Below, one piece after another: positions 17,794-26,435 of a stretch of 64,000 nt of DNA. How positions within the stretch are numbered: the first letter of the stretch is position 1; each line of letters opens with the position of its first letter. A program made the translations under genes and the position numbers. Below the pieces are notes generated by a model that was not told where the DNA came from, did not search any database, and was given only the letters and a program-made list of their open reading frames with translations. The DNA comes from Actinoplanes lobatus (GTDB lineage: Bacteria > Actinomycetota > Actinomycetes > Mycobacteriales > Micromonosporaceae): positions 2,051,001-2,115,000 of the forward strand of contig NZ_JACHNC010000001.1 of assembly GCF_014205215.1 (NCBI RefSeq). Reading direction: 5' to 3'.

Positions 17794-19938
17794 CTAGAGG
17801 ACCAGTTCCTGGTGCAGGTCCGCAGTGCGCATCCGGCGTTTGCGGGCGGCCAGCAGCACGGTCAGCAGCAGCGCGGCGACACCGAAGGCGGCCAGGACCA
17901 GCGCGTCGTGTGTCACGATCGTGGCAGTGCCTCCGTCGATGGCATGCCGGATCGCCTCGACCACGTACGTCATCGGCAGCAGCGGATGGACGGCCTGGAA
18001 GAAGCCCGGTGACGTCTGTACCGGATAGGTCCCCCCGGACGAGGTGAGCTGCAACATCAGCAGCGCCAGCGCCATGACCCGGCCGGCCGGTCCCAGTGCC
18101 GCGCCGATCAGCTGCATGATCCCGGCGAAGACCGCGGCCGTGCCGAACATCAGTGCCAGGGTCGCTCCGGCGTGCACCGGCGTGAGCCCGAGCACGAGGT
18201 GCACCACGGCGTAGAGCAGGCCGGCCTGGACGGCGCCCATCACCACGCCGGGGAGCAGTCCCGCGAGGGCCACCCGCAGCGGTGGTGCGCCGGACATCAG
18301 GTAGCGCCGGTTCAGCGGCCGCAACAGCATGTAGTTGATCATTGCTCCGACCCAGAGTGCCAGGGCCAGGAAGTACGGCGCGAATCCGACCCCGTAGGTG
18401 CCGGCCGGATGCCGCACGTCACGGTCCAGCGAGACCGGGTCGGCGAGCACGTCGGCCCGGTGGGCGGTGTCGTCGTAGCCGGGAATCTCGGCGGCGCCGT
18501 CGGCCAGCCCGTCAGCCAGCCGACCCGCCCCGCTGCGCAGATCACCGAGACCGGTGGCCAGTTCGTGACCGCCCTTGGACAGTTTCGTCAGGCCACCGTC
18601 CAACTGCCGGGCCCCGCTCGCCAGCCGGAAGATGCCGCCGCGCAGCTCGGTCGCACCCTTCGCGGCCTCGGCGTTGCCGGCGCTGACCTTCCCCGCACCG
18701 GCCGCCAGTTCGTCCATGCCGTCGGCGAGCCGGTTCACCTGGGCCCGGGCCTTCGTGATGTCGGCCGCCAGATGCGGAGCGTTCTTCGCCAGGTCGCGCG
18801 CCATGTCGGCCACCTCCCGGAGGCGGCGCCGCAACTCGCCCGAACCCACCGCGTCGATCTTGCGTTGCACCTGCTCGGCGTCGCTCACCAACCGGTCGGC
18901 GAGGGCTTGCGCGTCGGCCAGCCCGGGTGTCTCACTCGGCAAACCGTCGAGGTAATCACGCAGCTCGCGGGCTCGGGTGACGGCCCGGTCCGAGGCTTCC
19001 TCGATGTCCCCGACGTGGTTCGCGAGCTTGTCGGCGCCCTGGGCCACCAGCTTCGCCCCGGCTTCGATCTCCTTCGCGTTCTCCTTCAGGAACGGGCCGT
19101 ACCTGTCGGCCGCCGAGTCGACCTTGTCGGCCAGATCCCGGGTGCCGCGCGCCGCCTCGGCGGTGCCGGACGCCACCTGTGCCGAGCCGGTCTTCAACTG
19201 TTGCAGACCGTCGGCCAGACCGTCCACGCCGGAGCCGGCCTCGCGCAGCCCGGAAGCCAGCCGCCCCGCGCCGTCGTCCGCCGAGTCCAGGCGGTTCGCC
19301 AGCTCTCCCGCACCGGATGTGGCCTTCCGGGCGCCGTCACGCAGATCGGCGGCGCCGTTCGCGGCCTTGCCGGTCTCCTCCTTCAGATCGGTGAATCCGA
19401 TCAGCATCCGGTCGAAGTACCCGGCCGACGCGCTCGCCGACGCGGCCGCCCGGACCTCGTCGAAAGCGGTGCGGGCGAAGACCCCGGAGAGGTAGTTGGT
19501 GGCGTCGTCGCTGACCGCTCTCAGCTGGGCGTTCCGCGGTTCTCTGTCCGACTCCGGTGCGGCCGCCAGAGAGGCGGAGAAGTCCGCGGGTATGCGGAGT
19601 CCGATCTGGTATCTGCCGTCTCGCAGGCCCTCCTCGGCGTCCTGCGCGTTCACCACGTGCCAGTCGAAGATCTGCCGTTCCACCAGCTCGTCGGCGAGAT
19701 CCTTCCCGGCGTGCACGGTTTCCCCCTCGGAGGTGCGCGCCGGCTGATCCTCCACCACCAGCGCCGCCGGAATGTGGTTCAGCCGACCGTAGGGGTCCCA
19801 GAACGCGAACAGGTACAACGCCCCGTACAGCAACGGAACCACCGCGAGAACCGCCAGCGCCGCGGCCGTCAGCCGTCCGCGCAGAAATCTCCGCAGCTCC
19901 ATCGCGGCCAGCGACAGCGTCGGAAAACCCCGCATCAC
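17794..19938 (-). CDS. YhgE/Pip-type ABC-2 membrane protein
   Basis: 714 residues. One N-terminal membrane helix (LTAAALAVLAVVPLLYGALYLFAF) is followed by a long extracytoplasmic region and, near the C-terminus, five to six further helices (from FAPYFLALALWVGAMINYML on). The central region carries many heptad-like repeats of the type GA-x-x-LA-x-GL-x-x-G, the signature of YhgE/Pip proteins. Homologues include phage-infection proteins and exporters of the ABC-2 class. Its start overlaps the ATPase gene by 4 nt (19935-19938), so it is probably the membrane half of a transporter with that ATPase. Confidence 0.88.
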   Translation of the reverse strand: MMRGFPTLSLAAMELRRFLRGRLTAAALAVLAVVPLLYGALYLFAFWDPYGRLNHIPAALVVEDQPARTSEGETVHAGKDLADELVERQIFDWHVVNAQDAEEGLRDGRYQIGLRIPADFSASLAAAPESDREPRNAQLRAVSDDATNYLSGVFARTAFDEVRAAASASASAGYFDRMLIGFTDLKEETGKAANGAADLRDGARKATSGAGELANRLDSADDGAGRLASGLREAGSGVDGLADGLQQLKTGSAQVASGTAEAARGTRDLADKVDSAADRYGPFLKENAKEIEAGAKLVAQGADKLANHVGDIEEASDRAVTRARELRDYLDGLPSETPGLADAQALADRLVSDAEQVQRKIDAVGSGELRRRLREVADMARDLAKNAPHLAADITKARAQVNRLADGMDELAAGAGKVSAGNAEAAKGATELRGGIFRLASGARQLDGGLTKLSKGGHELATGLGDLRSGAGRLADGLADGAAEIPGYDDTAHRADVLADPVSLDRDVRHPAGTYGVGFAPYFLALALWVGAMINYMLLRPLNRRYLMSGAPPLRVALAGLLPGVVMGAVQAGLLYAVVHLVLGLTPVHAGATLALMFGTAAVFAGIMQLIGAALGPAGRVMALALLMLQLTSSGGTYPVQTSPGFFQAVHPLLPMTYVVEAIRHAIDGGTATIVTHDALVLAAFGVAALLLTVLLAARKRRMRTADLHQELVL

Positions 19939-20717
19939 ACCTCTTCCTCGACATCCTCGGACGCGGTCCCGGCGGACGGTCGCCGCACATCCTCCGGGCG
20001 CTCCGGTGGTTCCTCTTCCAAATCCCTCCGGGGTACGGGTGACCCGGCCCCCGCGGCCCCCACGGACTCCGCCTCCACCAGCCGCACCTCGGCGAAGGCC
20101 CCGGCGGTCGAGGTGACCAGCGGGCGGCCCGGGGTGCCGGTGCGGGGATCGTCGAGGAGCACCACATGGTTCACGAGGGCCGCGTCGATCTCCCGGGCCG
20201 TGACCAGCACCGCGGCCCCGCCGGCGGCGATCTCGGCGAGCAGCCTCCAGAGAGCGTCCTGCTCCGCGCGGTCGAGCCCGGCGTCGACGCCGTCGAGTGC
20301 GATCATCGCCGGGTCGGTCAGCATGGCCAGGGCCAGCCCGAGAAGGTGCCGCTGGTAGGGCGACAGATCCCGCCCCCGCAGGCCCGGATCGAGGCCGTAC
20401 AGCGGGACCGTGGCGGCCGCGCGTCGAGGGCGGCCGAGCAGTGCCAGTCGCTCTTTGACATGGTCCCGGACCGTGAAGACGGGTTCGGGCTCCTCCACGC
20501 CGGGCACGTGAGCGAGCGCCGCCGTACCCCCGATCTCGATTCTTCCGGTGGTGAGCCGGAGCCGTCGCGCCAGTGCGAGCAGGGTGCTGGTTCGGCCGCT
20601 GCCCGGTGGACCGATCACCGCGACGGTCTCGCCGGCGTCGACCCGCAGGTCGAGATCGCGGACGAGCCAGCGGCGATGGTGCCGCACCCCCGCCCTGCTC
20701 GCGGTGAGCACCGACAT
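19935..20717 (-). CDS. ABC transporter ATP-binding protein
   Basis: 260 residues. Walker A reads GPPGSGRTST, with Arg in place of the usual Lys, which is unusual and should weaken nucleotide binding in the normal view. The ABC signature is degenerate (LSPYQRHLLGLALAML, with LSPYQ for LSGGQ) and Walker B is MIALDGVDAGLD. The C-terminal 35 residues are acidic/Pro-rich and extend beyond the usual end. It is the first gene of the operon, with operator and start region at 20718-20752. It probably powers the YhgE-type partner; whether it is fully active is uncertain given the Lys change. Confidence 0.85.
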   Translation of the reverse strand: MSVLTASRAGVRHHRRWLVRDLDLRVDAGETVAVIGPPGSGRTSTLLALARRLRLTTGRIEIGGTAALAHVPGVEEPEPVFTVRDHVKERLALLGRPRRAAATVPLYGLDPGLRGRDLSPYQRHLLGLALAMLTDPAMIALDGVDAGLDRAEQDALWRLLAEIAAGGAAVLVTAREIDAALVNHVVLLDDPRTGTPGRPLVTSTAGAFAEVRLVEAESVGAAGAGSPVPRRDLEEEPPERPEDVRRPSAGTASEDVEEEV

Positions 20718-20730
20718 GGCGACTCCTTTT

Positions 20731-20752
20731 TTAGACTGACCAGTCAGTCTAA
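20731..20752. promoter_or_regulatory. TetR operator of the ABC operon
   Basis: Perfect 10-bp inverted repeat (20731-20740 with 20743-20752) separated by CA, with the central TGAC-CA-GTCA. It lies 14 nt upstream of the ATPase start, so the TetR protein at 17193 bound here would block the operon. Confidence 0.75.
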
Positions 20753-20928
20753 AAACATACTTACCGCAGGCCCTCCGGGAGCACCGACGTGGTCGATGTC
20801 ACGGATGGGACGGACAGGCTCGAATCGCAGCGCTCGAAACGCGCGCCGATTCATCGCGCCGCAACGGTATCGTTCTATGCTGTCGTGTCCGTGCGGCATC
20901 GAGACCGCCGGATCCCTGGGGAGGGTCC

Positions 20929-21432
20929 ATGGCACGTCCCAACCGGCTCACGACCATCGGGCTGGCGCTGCTCACCACCTCGGTCGCCGTCGGCCTGACC
21001 GCCGCGCCGGCCCAGGCCGCCACCACGGGCGTCGTCTCCGTGTACAAGACCACGAAGGTGCGATACAAGGCCGCGACCGGCAAGCAGAACAAGATCGTGA
21101 TCACCCGCGCGGGGAACACCATCACCGTCGACGACGTGGTCACCCTCAAGCCCGGCGCCGGCTGCAAGAAGGTCGAAGGCGACACCACACGGGTACGTTG
21201 CACCACCGCAGCGGCGCCCACCCGGATCACGGTGTACAGCTACGACCGCAACGACTCGATCGTGAACGACACCGACGTACCGATGTCGGCGGACAGCGGC
21301 ACCGGCAGCGACCGTCTCTACGGCGGCTCCCGCGGCGACCACCTGTACAGCGCCGACGGCGCGGACCGGCTGGAACGGTCGCCAACATCCGATCACCCAC
21401 GGATCGCCCGCGATCGCCATCACCCTGCGTAA
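20929..21432 (+). CDS. Secreted RTX-like protein, probably truncated
   Basis: 167 residues with a signal peptide (LTTIGLALLTTSVAVGLTAAPAQA). The body (residues 30-120) is beta-rich with a Cys pair in GAGCKKVEGDTTRVRC. It ends with one to two degenerate calcium-binding nonapeptide-like repeats (GTGSDRLYGGSRGDHLYSADGADRLE). The reading then changes to a basic His/Pro tail (RSPTSDHPRIARDRHHPA) unlike the repeats, suggesting that more repeats were lost by deletion. RTX repeats bind Ca2+ and fold after export. Calling it a truncated gene is inference from the abrupt end. Confidence 0.6.
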   Translation: MARPNRLTTIGLALLTTSVAVGLTAAPAQAATTGVVSVYKTTKVRYKAATGKQNKIVITRAGNTITVDDVVTLKPGAGCKKVEGDTTRVRCTTAAAPTRITVYSYDRNDSIVNDTDVPMSADSGTGSDRLYGGSRGDHLYSADGADRLERSPTSDHPRIARDRHHPA

Positions 21433-21578
21433 AGTCATCGCCAATGACGCCCGTCAGAGCGAAGTACACAGGCCGGACGGCCGGGACGCCCCGCGAGCGA
21501 TTCGGCCGGATCCGACACAGGATCACCGTCGAATCACTACGGCCGTCATTACCCAGCACGGGTCGAAGCATCTGACCC

Positions 21579-22136
21579 TTAGAGGCGGTCGAGAAACTCG
21601 GCCACCGCCCGGCGTACCCGGGGGTCCGCGACCCCGGCGGGTAGCTCCAGCAGCGCCGCCTCGGCCACTAGGGCGATGAAAAGACGAGCACAGGTACGCG
21701 GCTCGCGCCAGCCCATTGCCACGAAATGTGGTTCGGTCAGCCCCGCGACCAACTCGTTGCGCGCCCCGATCTCCGCCTGGATCAGCGGTTCGATCCGTGC
21801 CTCCAGCAGCAGCGCCTTGACCGCGCGCTCGGTCAGGCAGCCGTCGAGGTAGGCGAGCGCGCCCGACAACAGTGCGGCGCGACCTGGAGGCTGGTCCCCG
21901 ACAGCGTCCCGCATGCCGCCGAGGCTGCGCTCGTGAAACAGTTGGTGCAGGGCCAGCAGGTATTCGGCCCGCCCGGCAAAGTGCACATAGAACGTACCTT
22001 TGGCGACGCCGGCTTCGGCGGTGATGGCGTTGATACTCCATCCCTGCAGGCCCTTTCCGGCCAAGCGCAGCCCGGCCGCCAGCAGCGCCGCCCGTTTGCC
22101 CCCGGGATCGCGTACCCGGGCCATCAGAGTCCCCAC
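21579..22136 (-). CDS. TetR-family regulator of the hydrolase operon
   Basis: 185 residues. HTH: KRAALLAAGLRLAGKGLQGW and INAITAEAGVAKGTFYVHFAG, followed by a helical ligand domain. Its start overlaps the end of the alpha/beta-hydrolase gene by 13 nt (22124-22136), so it is the downstream gene of a two-gene minus-strand operon. The near-perfect palindrome at 22978-22995 in front of the hydrolase is the likely operator. It shares the hydrolase's promoter, giving autoregulation. The inducer is probably a substrate or product of the hydrolase, which is inference. Confidence 0.88.
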   Translation of the reverse strand: MGTLMARVRDPGGKRAALLAAGLRLAGKGLQGWSINAITAEAGVAKGTFYVHFAGRAEYLLALHQLFHERSLGGMRDAVGDQPPGRAALLSGALAYLDGCLTERAVKALLLEARIEPLIQAEIGARNELVAGLTEPHFVAMGWREPRTCARLFIALVAEAALLELPAGVADPRVRRAVAEFLDRL

Positions 22137-22966
22137 CCGCCGCCGGGCGCCTGCTCCGTTGACTTGGCTCGGCGCGGGGGACGATCCGCCGGGACGACCG
22201 CGCCGTGTTCGGCGCGGTCGAGGAACGGCTGCACCTCGGCGAGAAACGTCGCCGGATCCTCGGCGAACGGCACATGCCCGGTGTCGAACGTGACAGTACG
22301 GGCCTGCGGCAGACTACGGGCGACCTCGGCTCGGGCCCGGGCGCCGAAGATCGGGTCGTACCGTCCCCACGCGACCAGCGTGGGCGCGGTGATCTGGTTG
22401 GCCACCGCCCGGAGGTCGAAGTCGGGATCGCGGAAGTTGCGCCAGATCGCCGCGTCGACCACCGCGCGCACGTCGCCACGGCGATAGGTCGCCCGCTCGA
22501 TGATCTGTCGGGTCAGCGGTGTACGCCGGTGCAGGTAAGCGGACGCGAAGTGGCGGTTGATCAGCCGGGTCACACCGGGCCGTCCCCGGAGCCCGATGAA
22601 CAGCCGGTCGGCCACACCGAAGACGGGGAATCCGCCGGGGCTGACGAGCACGAGCGACCGGACCCGGTGCGGTGCGTCGATGGCCAGGCGGGCCGCCGCG
22701 TAGCCGCCGATCGAGTTGCCGATGAGGTGCGCCGCGGGCAGGTTCAGCCGCTCCACGAGGGCGGCCAGCTCGGCCGCGAACCCGCTCGCGCTGGCGCTGC
22801 TCGGCGGCTCCGGCGCGGGTGTGCGCCCGGAACCAGGCCAGTCCACCGCGATCACCCGGTGGCGGCCGCTCAATGCCGGGATGACGTCGGCGTAGTCGCG
22901 ACTGTCGTGCCCGTTGGCGGACAGCAGCACGACCGGGGTGCCGGAGCCTTGATCACTGAAGTGCAT
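22124..22966 (-). CDS. Alpha/beta hydrolase
   Basis: 280 residues. The nucleophile elbow is GNSIGGYAA, preceded by the oxyanion-type segment near the N-terminus (VVLLSANGHDSRDYADVIPAL); HVPFAEDP near the C-terminus provides the catalytic His and a DPIFG region the acid. A lid/cap domain of about 60 residues is present between. The family covers esterases, haloalkane-type and meta-cleavage hydrolases, so the substrate is open. ATG 22966 follows a short leader holding a palindrome for the co-transcribed TetR. The N-terminus is short (MHFSDQGSG), which fits a cytoplasmic enzyme. Confidence 0.85.
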   Translation of the reverse strand: MHFSDQGSGTPVVLLSANGHDSRDYADVIPALSGRHRVIAVDWPGSGRTPAPEPPSSASASGFAAELAALVERLNLPAAHLIGNSIGGYAAARLAIDAPHRVRSLVLVSPGGFPVFGVADRLFIGLRGRPGVTRLINRHFASAYLHRRTPLTRQIIERATYRRGDVRAVVDAAIWRNFRDPDFDLRAVANQITAPTLVAWGRYDPIFGARARAEVARSLPQARTVTFDTGHVPFAEDPATFLAEVQPFLDRAEHGAVVPADRPPRRAKSTEQAPGGGWGL

Positions 22967-22977
22967 CTATGCAATAG

Positions 22978-22995
22978 TGACTGACCGGTCGGTCA
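22978..22995. promoter_or_regulatory. Operator palindrome of the hydrolase/TetR operon
   Basis: 18-bp palindrome TGAC-T-GACCGGTC-G-GTCA with one mismatched pair, 12 nt upstream of the hydrolase start. Its TGAC/GTCA half-sites resemble those of the operator at 20731 but the centre differs, which fits a separate TetR protein. Confidence 0.7.
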
Positions 22996-23176
22996 TTAGC
23001 AAGGACACGGGCCGTCCCGCAGCGGTGTTGAGGTCCTCGGCGTCGCACAGACATTGACCGATCATCGCGTGCAGCCTGGTGATACCCGCGACACCCTCGA
23101 GTGCTCGTCTGCCGGCGGCTACCCACCCACCGGGAGTTTGCCGGATGGCCCACTCCCAGAACCCATTAGGATCAAT

Positions 23177-24469
23177 GTGCGCAATTCGCTCGCCACACAT
23201 AGGCGCCTGCTCGCCTTAGGCCTCGGTAGCGTCATGGCCGCTACGGTGACCTCCGCGGCCCACGCCGCCGAGCCGTCGCCGGACACTTCACCGAGTGCCG
23301 TTTCGATAACGTCCGATGGGCATACCGGAAACAAGGGTTCAGGCCACGCGTCGGCCAGCGACGACGGCCGATATGTCGCGTTCAACTCCCCGTCGACTGA
23401 TCTCGTGCCCGGTGACGTGAACGACAATACGGATATCTTCCTGCGCGACCGCCAGACCGGCACGACCACCCTGGTGTCGGTCGCGGCGGATGGCACCCAG
23501 GGAAATGCCGGCTCCTACGGTCCCACCATCAGCGGTGACGGCCGGTATGTCGCCTACTACACCGAATCGTCGAACCTCGTCCCCGGCGACGACAACGGCA
23601 GCGCCTCCGACGTCCTCGTGTACGACAGGCAGACCGGCACCACCACGCTGGTTTCGGCGGGCCCGGACCACACCAGCGGCAACAGCTCCTCCGACCAGCC
23701 GGTGATCAGCGCGGACGGCCGCCACATCGCGTTCTTCTCCACCGCGTCCGACCTCGGTCCCCAGGTCGGCAACCGCCCGAGCATCCAGGTTTACCTGTAC
23801 GACCTGGAGGATCAGCACATTTCCCTGGTCTCACAGGACGCTGCCGGAAACGTGGCCAACAGGCCGACCACGGACCTGGACATCAGCTCGGACGGCCGGT
23901 ACGTCACCTACACCTCCTGGGCAACGAACCTGGCGGGCGGCCGCCCCGACGATTTCGGCCGGGACCTCTACCTGTACGACCGGGATTCCGCCAGCAGCAA
24001 CCGTCTGGTCACCTCTGCCTACAGCTCGTCAATCAGCGCTGAAGGCCGCTACATCGCATTCGAGTCCGTCGGCACCGGCATCCTCCCGGCGCCCCTCAAT
24101 AACCTTGGTGTCTTCCTGCTCGACCGGACGACCGGGACCAGGACGCTCGTCTCGGCTGCCCACGACGGCACCGAGCCGAACAAGCCTGCATTGGGTGCGG
24201 TGATCAGCGCCGACGGCCGGTATGTCAGCTACTACACGTCGGCCAAAAACATGGTCGCCGACGGTAGCGGATGGCTGACCGGCGTCTACCTGTACGACGG
24301 GCAGAACCGAACCACCACGCGAATCTCGGGCGGCACCGACACCAGCCAGGCCCTCTGGCCTACCTTCAGCCGGGACGGAAGCCACCTCGCCTTTGCCTCC
24401 AGCGACCCGAATCTCGTTCCCAACGACGCCAACAACACACTGGATATTTTCATCAGCCGTCTCGGCTGA
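23177..24469 (+). CDS. Secreted beta-propeller (PD40/TolB-like) protein
   Basis: 430 residues from GTG 23177, which follows AGGA; the frame is open to 23054 but that extension has no signal or site. A signal peptide (RRLLALGLGSVMAATVTSAAHA) precedes six to seven repeats of the type S-x-DGRYVAF-x-S-x-x-x-LVPGD...D-x-F-L-R-D-R-Q-T-G-T-T-T-L-V-S, a PD40/TolB-like beta-propeller. Such secreted propellers have no known enzymatic role and often mediate binding. The internal repeats are highly regular, so recombination between them is possible. Confidence 0.85.
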   Translation: MRNSLATHRRLLALGLGSVMAATVTSAAHAAEPSPDTSPSAVSITSDGHTGNKGSGHASASDDGRYVAFNSPSTDLVPGDVNDNTDIFLRDRQTGTTTLVSVAADGTQGNAGSYGPTISGDGRYVAYYTESSNLVPGDDNGSASDVLVYDRQTGTTTLVSAGPDHTSGNSSSDQPVISADGRHIAFFSTASDLGPQVGNRPSIQVYLYDLEDQHISLVSQDAAGNVANRPTTDLDISSDGRYVTYTSWATNLAGGRPDDFGRDLYLYDRDSASSNRLVTSAYSSSISAEGRYIAFESVGTGILPAPLNNLGVFLLDRTTGTRTLVSAAHDGTEPNKPALGAVISADGRYVSYYTSAKNMVADGSGWLTGVYLYDGQNRTTTRISGGTDTSQALWPTFSRDGSHLAFASSDPNLVPNDANNTLDIFISRLG

Positions 24470-24855
24470 ACGTCGAACGCCGGACCGGCAACGGAGTCGC
24501 TGTGGGTGAGCAGGTCGTCGACGACGGAGCTCACCGTCAAGGCTGCGTTCGGTGGCGACTGGGACGGAATCGGAGTGAAAGCCTCGGCCGAGGCCCAGCA
24601 GAAGAACAACAGCACGCACAAGAAGACCTACATCCCGAGCGCGACTGGCGCGAAGATCTGCGGGCAGAACGGCAACCCGACTGCGACCGAAAAGGTACTC
24701 GAGGTCTCGTAGCCTGGTCGGACGTCCACGGCGCCGTTGGTTGCAGGAGATCATCCTTGCAGCCAACGGCGCTGTTGCGGGCGCAGGGAAGTTGACTTCA
24801 CGGGAATCGCGGCGACCCTACCGCATCGGCTCAGAGATACACGCGGGAACGAAAG
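24470..24855 (+). other. Intergenic stretch with a small frame and a terminator
   Basis: This stretch holds a 68-residue open frame from 24506 to 24712 (MSRSSTTELTVKAAFGGDWD...) with a beta-rich look and no ribosome-binding site; it reads like the 3' remnant of a longer gene. A long hairpin (24731-24771, about 17 pairs including G-T) follows it and is a likely terminator. No other gene is seen. Confidence 0.35.
24731..24771 (+). terminator. Long hairpin terminator
   Basis: Arms containing GCGCCGTTGG and CCAACGGCGC are followed inward by TGCAGGA and TCCTTGCA. Stem of roughly 17 pairs with few mismatches. Confidence 0.65.
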
Positions 24856-25482
24856 TTGGCATTGAAAATCAAACGCGCGCTGGCGGTGGCCCTCCTTGCG
24901 GCCGTCGCCGTTGCGGTTGCCATTGTGGTGGGGAACCGTCAGAAGCCTCATCCCGTCAAGGTCGCATACGCCACGCCCGGTAACGAATTGGACACGGCAA
25001 AAATGCTGCCGTACGGGTGGTCGGGATCAAAATCGGTAGGAACGCGATTCACCGACGGGCTCAACTATCTGCAGATCTCGCCGGATATCGAGGGCCCTAT
25101 CGAGATCGTCTCCGTTACGCCACTACTGGACAACGAAGCAACCATACGTGTCGTCGGAGTGCTGGCCCGGGTCGTGCCGGACATGCTCCCCGCGGGTCAC
25201 CAGTCAGGCTGGTTCCAGCAGGACCAGGGGTTCCCGCCGGCGAGCCCTGACAACTCCGGCGGCCGGGACCCCCGTGGCCTGGTGGTTCAGAACCCCGGAC
25301 ATCGTGACGATCTGACCGTTGAATTCCAGATCGGGTTCGAGGTCGTCGGCGATGGAAAGTCCAGCAAAAACGGTGTCGAAGTCGTCTACCGGCACGAGGG
25401 GGAGACGAAGCGTTTCGTCATTCCAAGCTACTTGTCGATTTGCGCGCCCATCTCGGTGAAGTGCTCACCGGAGGACAAATAG
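24856..25482 (+). CDS. Membrane-anchored protein of unknown function
   Basis: 208 residues. A TTG start (24856 or 24862) is supported by the open frame and a weak GGGAACGAAAG upstream. An N-terminal anchor (LAVALLAAVAVAVAIVVG) follows a basic KIKR start and has no lipobox Cys, so it is probably a signal anchor. The outer part is beta-rich with PISPDIEG-like and VVGVLARVVPDMLPAG strands; two Cys lie near the C-terminus (ICAPISVKC). I do not recognise a family. Codon use is less GC-biased than the upstream genes. Confidence 0.6.
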   Translation: MALKIKRALAVALLAAVAVAVAIVVGNRQKPHPVKVAYATPGNELDTAKMLPYGWSGSKSVGTRFTDGLNYLQISPDIEGPIEIVSVTPLLDNEATIRVVGVLARVVPDMLPAGHQSGWFQQDQGFPPASPDNSGGRDPRGLVVQNPGHRDDLTVEFQIGFEVVGDGKSSKNGVEVVYRHEGETKRFVIPSYLSICAPISVKCSPEDK

Positions 25483-25502
25483 TCCGGCACCGGTATTACA
25501 GC

Positions 25503-25513
25503 GGCTCTGTTGC
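25503..25513 (+). repeat. Left terminal inverted repeat of an IS6-family element
   Basis: GGCTCTGTTGC matches the known 5' terminal repeat of IS6-family elements. No matching right repeat is found before the tRNA terminator at 26351, so the element is incomplete. Confidence 0.55.
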
Positions 25514-25571
25514 GTTGAGCGATCGGGTGTCCGTGGTGGGGCCTCGCCAAGCATTCAGGCACAGTTGATCG

Positions 25572-26423
25572 GTGAGGCCGTCAGCCCGGTCGCGTTCGTG
25601 GTCTGCGCCGTCGTCGGCGTTCTCCGGATTCCGGTTTCCGCCGGAGGTGATCGTGGTGGCGGTGCGCTGGTACCTGCGCTACAACCTGTCCTACCGCGAC
25701 GTCGAGGAACTGCTCGCCGAGCGCGGTGTCGAGGTCGATCACGTCACGATGTATCGATGGGTGCAGCGGTTCACGCCGTTGCTGGCTGACGCGGCCCGGT
25801 TCACCCGCCGCGCTCCGGGCGACCGCTGGTTCGTGGATGAAACATATGTCAAGGCCAACGGTGTCTGGCGGTACGTGTACCGGGCTGTCGACCAGCATGG
25901 CCAGGTCATCGACGTGCTGGTGTCAGCCCGCCGGGACGCTGCCGCGGCTCGCCGGTTCTTCACTCGCGCCCTGAAGGCGTTGAAGGTGGTGCCGGTCGAG
26001 GTGGTGACCGACGCCGCCGCCGTCTACCCGGCCGTGCTCGCCGACCTGGTCCCAGCAGCGTGGCATCACGTCGAGCAGTATGCGAACAACCCGGTCGAAG
26101 CCGATCACAGCCAGCTCAAACACCGGCTCCGGCCGATGCGCGGCTTACGGACCGACCGGACCGCCCAGACCGTGATCGCCGGACATGCCTTCGTGCAGAA
26201 CCTGCGCCGCGGACACTACGAGATCGCCACCGAAACCTCACCCCGGCTACACCAATCCACTATGGATCGACAGCGGTCCGACACGCGATCGCCATGCGAT
26301 CACCACGGTCCCACCAGGTGGGATTCTGGGCGGCGAAAACGGGAAGAAGAAACGCCGTGGCCTGCGTTTCCGCAGGTCACGGCGTTGTTCGCCTGGTGCG
26401 CCCGAAGGGACTCGAACCCCTAA
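25572..26423 (+). pseudogene. IS6-family transposase with altered 3' end
   Basis: Residues 20-215 match the IS6/IS26 DDE transposase: RFPPEVIVVAVRWYLRYNLS, YRDVEELLAERG, then D in WFVDETYVK, D in VVTDAAAVYP and E in NNPVEADHSQLK, followed by QNLRRGHYEI. After about residue 225 the protein becomes unrelated (RLHQSTMDRQRSDTRS...), running through the tRNA-Arg terminator and into the tRNA fragment. The right terminal repeat is absent, so the 3' end of the element has been lost by deletion near 26240-26260. The DDE catalytic residues remain, but the protein lacks its normal C-terminus and the element cannot move by itself. Confidence 0.82.
26351..26386 (-). terminator. Terminator of the former tRNA-Arg gene
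   Basis: Perfect 16-bp-class stem of AACGCCGTG-GCCTGCG with its complement, loop TTTC, and a T-rich tract (TTTCTTCTTCC) on the minus strand. It lies 8 nt past the tRNA 3' end, confirming that sequence left of 26394 is original host DNA. Confidence 0.85.
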
Positions 26424-26435
26424 CCTTCTGATCCG
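26394..26435 (-). other. attL: 3' fragment of tRNA-Arg(ACG)
   Basis: Read on the minus strand, this is the 3' 42 nt of a tRNA-Arg: anticodon-loop end and anticodon stem (CGGATCAGA), variable loop, T-arm with GGTTCGAGTCCC, acceptor 3' strand CGGGCGC, discriminator A and encoded CCA (26394-26396). The 5' half is absent: just above 26435 a group II intron begins. A 3' tRNA fragment followed by its own terminator is the usual product of prophage integration at a tRNA gene. With tRNA on the minus strand, the full gene should be found at the right end of the prophage (attR), outside the window. The three missing loop bases (CTA) reappear at 28603-28605. Confidence 0.85.

Noticed and set aside
18172..20358. 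728-residue plus-strand frame opposite the YhgE/ABC genes
   Set aside because: Low-complexity His/Arg/Gly composition; both real genes on the other strand have clear motifs.
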